From positions 1-21,833 of the forward strand of contig RBNI01001572.1 of the NCBI GenBank assembly GCA_003990745.1: a stretch of 21,833 nt of DNA, read 5' to 3'. The stretch's first letter is position 1, and every line of letters begins with the position of its first letter. The DNA comes from Jimgerdemannia flammicorona. Lineage: Eukaryota; Mucoromycota; Endogonomycetes; Endogonales; Endogonaceae. The notes under the pieces are model-generated. The model did no database searches. It worked only from the letters and a program-made list of their open reading frames with translations, and was not told the origin of the DNA. The translations under genes were made by a program, and so were the position numbers. Below are positions 18,057 to 21,833 of the stretch, piece after piece.

Positions 18057-18090
18057 GGTGGACACTTCATCTCAAAAAACATTATTCAAT

Positions 18091-21000
18091 ATAAACAGTA
18101 CAACTAGAATCTTCTCTTTGAATATCAATGGACTGAGGGGTATCATGAGATGACAGAATATCTTTAGCTGATTGGAGGGGCTGGATATGGATCTCTTCTT
18201 ATTACAGGATGTGGGTTATGATGTAGACTTGAACTTACTGGACTGGATGAGGGAATGGGGCAGTACAGCAGTGTAGCAGAGTCAGGTGGGCATTCTGGTC
18301 AGGAAGGGAGTGGGGGACATTGGGGGCATTAGACATTGGGGGAGTCAATTGGTGTGAGAAGTGTGGAGGAGGCCAGATTGGAGTCCCCTGACTGTGGGAT
18401 CATACTATTGCCTGGCAGAAAGGGGGGAGTGAGTGGATTGGGTCTGGGGTTTGCAAGAGGCTGATGTTCTGGCAGATGTAGGAATCGACTACCTGGGGGG
18501 GAACTTCAACATGATATGCAATGGCAGGTTGGACAGGATCAATGGAGGGAGGAGTATGGTAGGCAGGAGTGGAGGGATGGAGGACTGAGAGGAGATGGAG
18601 AGACTGAGTTCTTTGGTAGATATGGGGTGACTTGGGTGGGCAGACCATAGGGTCTATACTCACTAGGTGGCAGGACTGGGATCCTGGATAGACTGGGTGT
18701 TGACAGCTGAGTGCTGGGGTGCAGATGTCTAGAGTGAGATTGAGATAGTCTGGTGCCCTTAATCAGATCACTGGGGGTTGCTGGGCAGAGGGAGGTTTGG
18801 GGGTAGTAGAGACAGGTCTGGATATTGGTACCTGAATAATACATTACTGGGAGATAGTGCCTTATGGAGAGAATGGATAGTAGATGTTAGTGCTAAGGTT
18901 GTGGCTGGAGGACACAGGGGTTGGAGATTGGAGATCATTGGCAGTAGTTGAAATCTGCTACACAGCAGTATTGGGGTGAGGTGGGGAGAGAGAGAGGGGC
19001 CCAGTAGAGGCAGCATATTAGGTGGGCTTCACAGAGACTGAAAAACCTACTGGAGAGGTGGGCTGGATTATTGGAGGACTGCAGGGTAGGGAACTGGAGG
19101 ATTCAGAGGATCTAGTAGAAAATGGAAGAACTGAAGGAGCTGTTTAGACAGGAGGAGGAATTGTAGGTGAAAGGGCTGGTGACTCAGCTGAGATGACAGA
19201 GTATAGAGGAGAGAGAGTGACTAACTAAGTTTCTATCAAGGCTGCTATAGGTGAGAAGGATAAGGCAGTAGTGAGAAGGAGTTTTGGATGAGGCAGGGGA
19301 CATGGTGACTGGGACACCAGAGATCTTGGGACTATTGTAGTCTCATTGAGGGTAGCTATAGAGTGAGAAGGAGGGGGAAGAAGATGTCCTAGGCATTGAA
19401 TGGCAGCTGGAGGATTGGCACCCAGACCTGGCTGTGAGTCTGGGCAAACTTGGAGCCCCAGTGAGTGGAGAGGAGGTGTGTTGGATATTGGTGATGATGA
19501 GTATGGGGATGGCTCCTGGGGAGAACAGAATACCTTGGGATTTTTGAAAGAAGATGGCTAGTATTGAGGTTGTGTTGGAGGAGATAGTGTGGATATATAA
19601 TGAGGTCATCAGCTCAGAGTCCTGGATTGGGAGACAGTACCTGGGGCTTGTAGCTCTATTATATAAGAATAAGAGAAGAAGAGGAGATTGGAAGAACTGG
19701 AGGCTGATCATACTTCTGAATATGGATCACAAGTTGGTGACAAAGATTTTGGTGGCCAGGCTGTAAGGGGTGGCTCAGCAGGTATTAGAGGCTGAGCAGA
19801 GGGGCTTTGTTGGGGGTCAGTTGATTTGAGATAGGACAGCATGGGTCCACAGTATTATTGAGAGTGCTTGTACAGCTGGGGACAATGGTTGACTAGTCTT
19901 TCTGGATCAATAGAAGACATATGACAGAGTTTAGCATATATGGCTAGAGGGAGTGTTGAAGCAGATAGAGATTCCCTCAGAGTTTAGGAGATTGTTAATT
20001 TGTCTGTTAGAGGAGAGTCAGGCAGCTATTATAGTGAATAGATACAGGAGAGAGTTCTTCCCCCTAGGCAGAGGAGTGCCAGAAGGAGATCCACTATCAC
20101 TGATTCTCTATGCCCTCTTATTGAAGCTCTTATTGGACAGGATTTGCTGCAGAGTTGGGGGTTTGAACATTTTAGGAGTGAACTGGAAGGTTGGGGCCTT
20201 TGCTGATGATATGGTAGTCAGGCTGAGCTCTGTGGAAGATGTGGTAGTACTGAAAAGTGTAGTGAAATAGTATAAGGGATGTTTGGATACTAGGCTCAAT
20301 TGGTATAAGTGTGAGACTCTGGTCCTACATGGAGAGATAGTTGGAGGTGATATGATTGGAATAGTGATCCCAGCTGGTGAAGCAGTCCACTACTTAGAGA
20401 TTTATTTTTCAATATATAGCTTCCTGCTGCCTTGTGGCTGATGGAAGTAGTGGCTACTAGCTTGAGAGAATGTTCTCTTGGAGTAGGGAGGTTGATATTT
20501 CTCTCTGGTAGAGAGAGTGATAGTACTGAATGTGTACTGGCTACCAAAGGTATGGTATGTTGGATATCACTTAGACTTTCTGATATAGGTGGTCAAGAGA
20601 CTGTTGAAGATGGCCAGGTTATATATTTGGGCATAGCAGTAGAGCCAGATCAGCTGGAAGGTATTGACATTGTCTGTAGGTAGAGGTGGGCTGAGTCTGG
20701 TGGGTTTTACTGAGTGTCTGTACTGTTTGAGAGTATGGTGGCTGAAGTGAGTAAGTGAATTGCAAGGTCGAGAATGAGTGCCCCTTATATAGAGAGTGTG
20801 GGAAGTTTGGTGCTCCCTCTAAGACATGACTGGTGACCTGCTCTCTCTGGTGGCTCTTGAAGGAAGTCAGAAGATGTGCTATAGAGAATTCTGGTAGAGA
20901 GTGGTGGATGGTTCTGACCATATTGGTCTCTAGTAGAGGGGAGATGAGGAGGAGGAGGAATGGGGACTGCAGATGTGGAGATGAGACTGCCTATTGTTAG

Positions 21001-21810
21001 GAGATATACTGGTAGAGAACTTTCAGCTGGAAGATGATATAGAATGTCTATAGGAGCATGAGAGGGATTTGTGGCCAGAGGTGTGGTAGGGGGTAGAGAT
21101 CAGTAAGGAGTGGGACTGGAATGGTATCTGGTCTTGATGCAAAAAGGTAGCAAGATAGCTCTCTCTCAAGTTCTGAGTAGTGTGGTAGTAGATGCTGAGG
21201 CATAACATAATGCTGAACTATCAGTTGGTACACTTGGTAGAAGGGGGGGATTTGGAGTATGAGGTATGTCTAGATGTTGGACAGGTTGAGGGTATAGTAC
21301 AGATCCCTGAGCATTGGCTTGAGGAGTACAAGGTTCTGGGAGATTTCTGGGGAGCTATTGAGGACCAGCTGGGATTGTAACCTTTGAGGAGAGGGGAGGG
21401 TGAGAGGTGGGGTAATCTCTGGCATAGGTTGGTGGGAGGAGTTGGAGATGAGTGGTTGACTTTAGGGTGGGCTCTAGCTATTTGGATTGAGCTTACTAGA
21501 CATTGGCTCTATATATTTGAAGATAGTCAATGATTAGCAGTTGGGGTGAGAGTTGTATAATGAGAGTGGCTTCTGCTGGACATCTTGAACAGTTATTGGT
21601 AAGGGTGGGGACTAGGAGGGGGAATCCATAGGAGACTTGTGGAATATATTTGTGAGAAGAGTAGATAGAGGGTTGGAGTCACTAGGGGGTTGGTGACTCT
21701 CCAGAGAGGTGGGATGGGTGGGAGGGAGAGGGGTCTGTGTGGGATTGGATGAAGGGTGGGTCTGTTACTTGTATTAATATAACATAGATTGAATGGTAAT
21801 TGGTAATAAA
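18091..21810 (+). pseudogene. LINE-2 ORF2: endonuclease, RT and C-terminal region (inactivated)
   Basis: Begins where the LINE-1 ATG is, but the codon is ATA. Endonuclease: RIFSLNINGL, LFLLQDVG, GGNFNM (usual GGDFN, Asp to Asn), and SDHWGLL near 18,765. RT: MAPGENRIPWDF, LLNMDHKLVTKIL, LVFLDQ-stop-KTYDRV, GRGVPEGDPLSLILYA, FADDM at 20199-20213 (both Asp intact) and YLEIYFS. The C-terminus shows CLDV...EHWLEEYKVLGDFW near 21,270-21,350, in which the last Cys of a CCHC pattern is Tyr. Many stops and frame changes. Confidence 0.8.
21805..21810 (+). terminator. Polyadenylation signal AATAAA of LINE-2
   Basis: AATAAA 23 nt before the last window base, in the same context as in LINE-1. The A tail would begin immediately after 21833. 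Confidence 0.65.
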
Positions 21811-21833
21811 GTGGAAGTCCAAGTGACTATAAA

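Larger units (their letters stand above)
16255..21833 (+). mobile_element. LINE-2: second copy of the LINE family, opposite strand, running to the window end
   Basis: About 5.6 kb. The 5' UTR (TCTCCAGTAACATTCA vs TCTCCAGTATCATTCA in LINE-1), ORF1 start, ORF1 end (MSIEL vs MSIEQ), endonuclease, RT FADDM, C-terminal HWL motif and the 3' terminus (GGTAATAAAG...AAGTCCAAGTGACTATAAA) all match. I judge it roughly 70-75% similar by eye. The window ends at the 3' terminus, so A tail and target-site duplication are not visible; the exact 5' boundary (16,255-16,275) is uncertain. Older or more decayed than LINE-1 at several places. Confidence 0.85.

Noticed and set aside
6000..21800. Reassigned genetic code (TAG as sense)
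   Set aside because: The intact host kinase end gives no support, stops also include TAA and TGA, frames shift, and stops sit at Trp and Gln positions with CpA/TpG context, which fits mutation.
1..21833. CRISPR array, tRNA or rRNA genes
   Set aside because: No regularly spaced repeats apart from the 17-bp LTR minisatellite, and no tRNA box B or rRNA-like sequence was noticed.

Overview
This is a eukaryotic nuclear window, most likely fungal. It holds the 3' end of one host protein-kinase gene followed by about 20 kb of nested, inactivated retrotransposons. There are no operons, ribosome binding sites or other bacterial features. The fungal assignment is an inference from the mix of a TKL-type kinase, Ty3/gypsy and LINE retrotransposons and RIP-like or methylation-like C-to-T decay; no species is recognised.

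Layout. (a) 1-1915 is CpG-containing host DNA: the C-terminal end of a kinase CDS (2-553), a non-coding spacer, and a poly(T) tract flanked by a near-perfect 14-bp duplication (1584-1630) that looks like a tail-only retroposition scar. (b) From about 1,916 the sequence changes abruptly to CpG-free, AT-rich DNA. 1,916-15,060 is a minus-strand Ty3/gypsy element (here G1): LTR-like tandem repeats (2427-3489), integrase, RNase H and reverse transcriptase (3,860-6,547), then, beyond a large insertion, dUTPase-like domain, protease, zinc knuckle and gag (12,483-14,987). Read in its own direction the order is gag, zinc knuckle, protease, dUTPase, RT, RNase H, integrase, LTR. The dUTPase domain inside pol is the most unusual content. 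(c) 6,560-12,470 is a complete minus-strand LINE (LINE-1 here, only a local name) inserted in G1 between dUTPase and RT, with a 46-nt tail and a 12-bp target-site duplication. (d) 15,066-16,000 is a second, plus-strand Ty3 integrase C-terminal fragment (G2) with an unrecognised coding remnant behind it. (e) 16,010-16,255 has two degenerate TATA-bearing repeats. (f) 16,255-21,833 is a second copy of the LINE family (LINE-2) on the plus strand, homologous from 5' end to 3' terminus; the window ends exactly at its 3' terminus.

How they work together. None of the elements is autonomous now. Gag, protease, RT, integrase and dUTPase of G1 carry stops, frameshifts and changes at catalytic residues; both LINEs have interrupted ORF1 and ORF2. 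The changes are mostly CpG to TpG, CpA or TpA, and TGG or CAG/CAA codons to stops, as expected for cytosine-methylation deamination or a RIP-like process. The LINE insertion postdates G1. The window is an inverted arrangement: minus-strand G1 and LINE-1 facing plus-strand G2 and LINE-2, meeting near 15,060.
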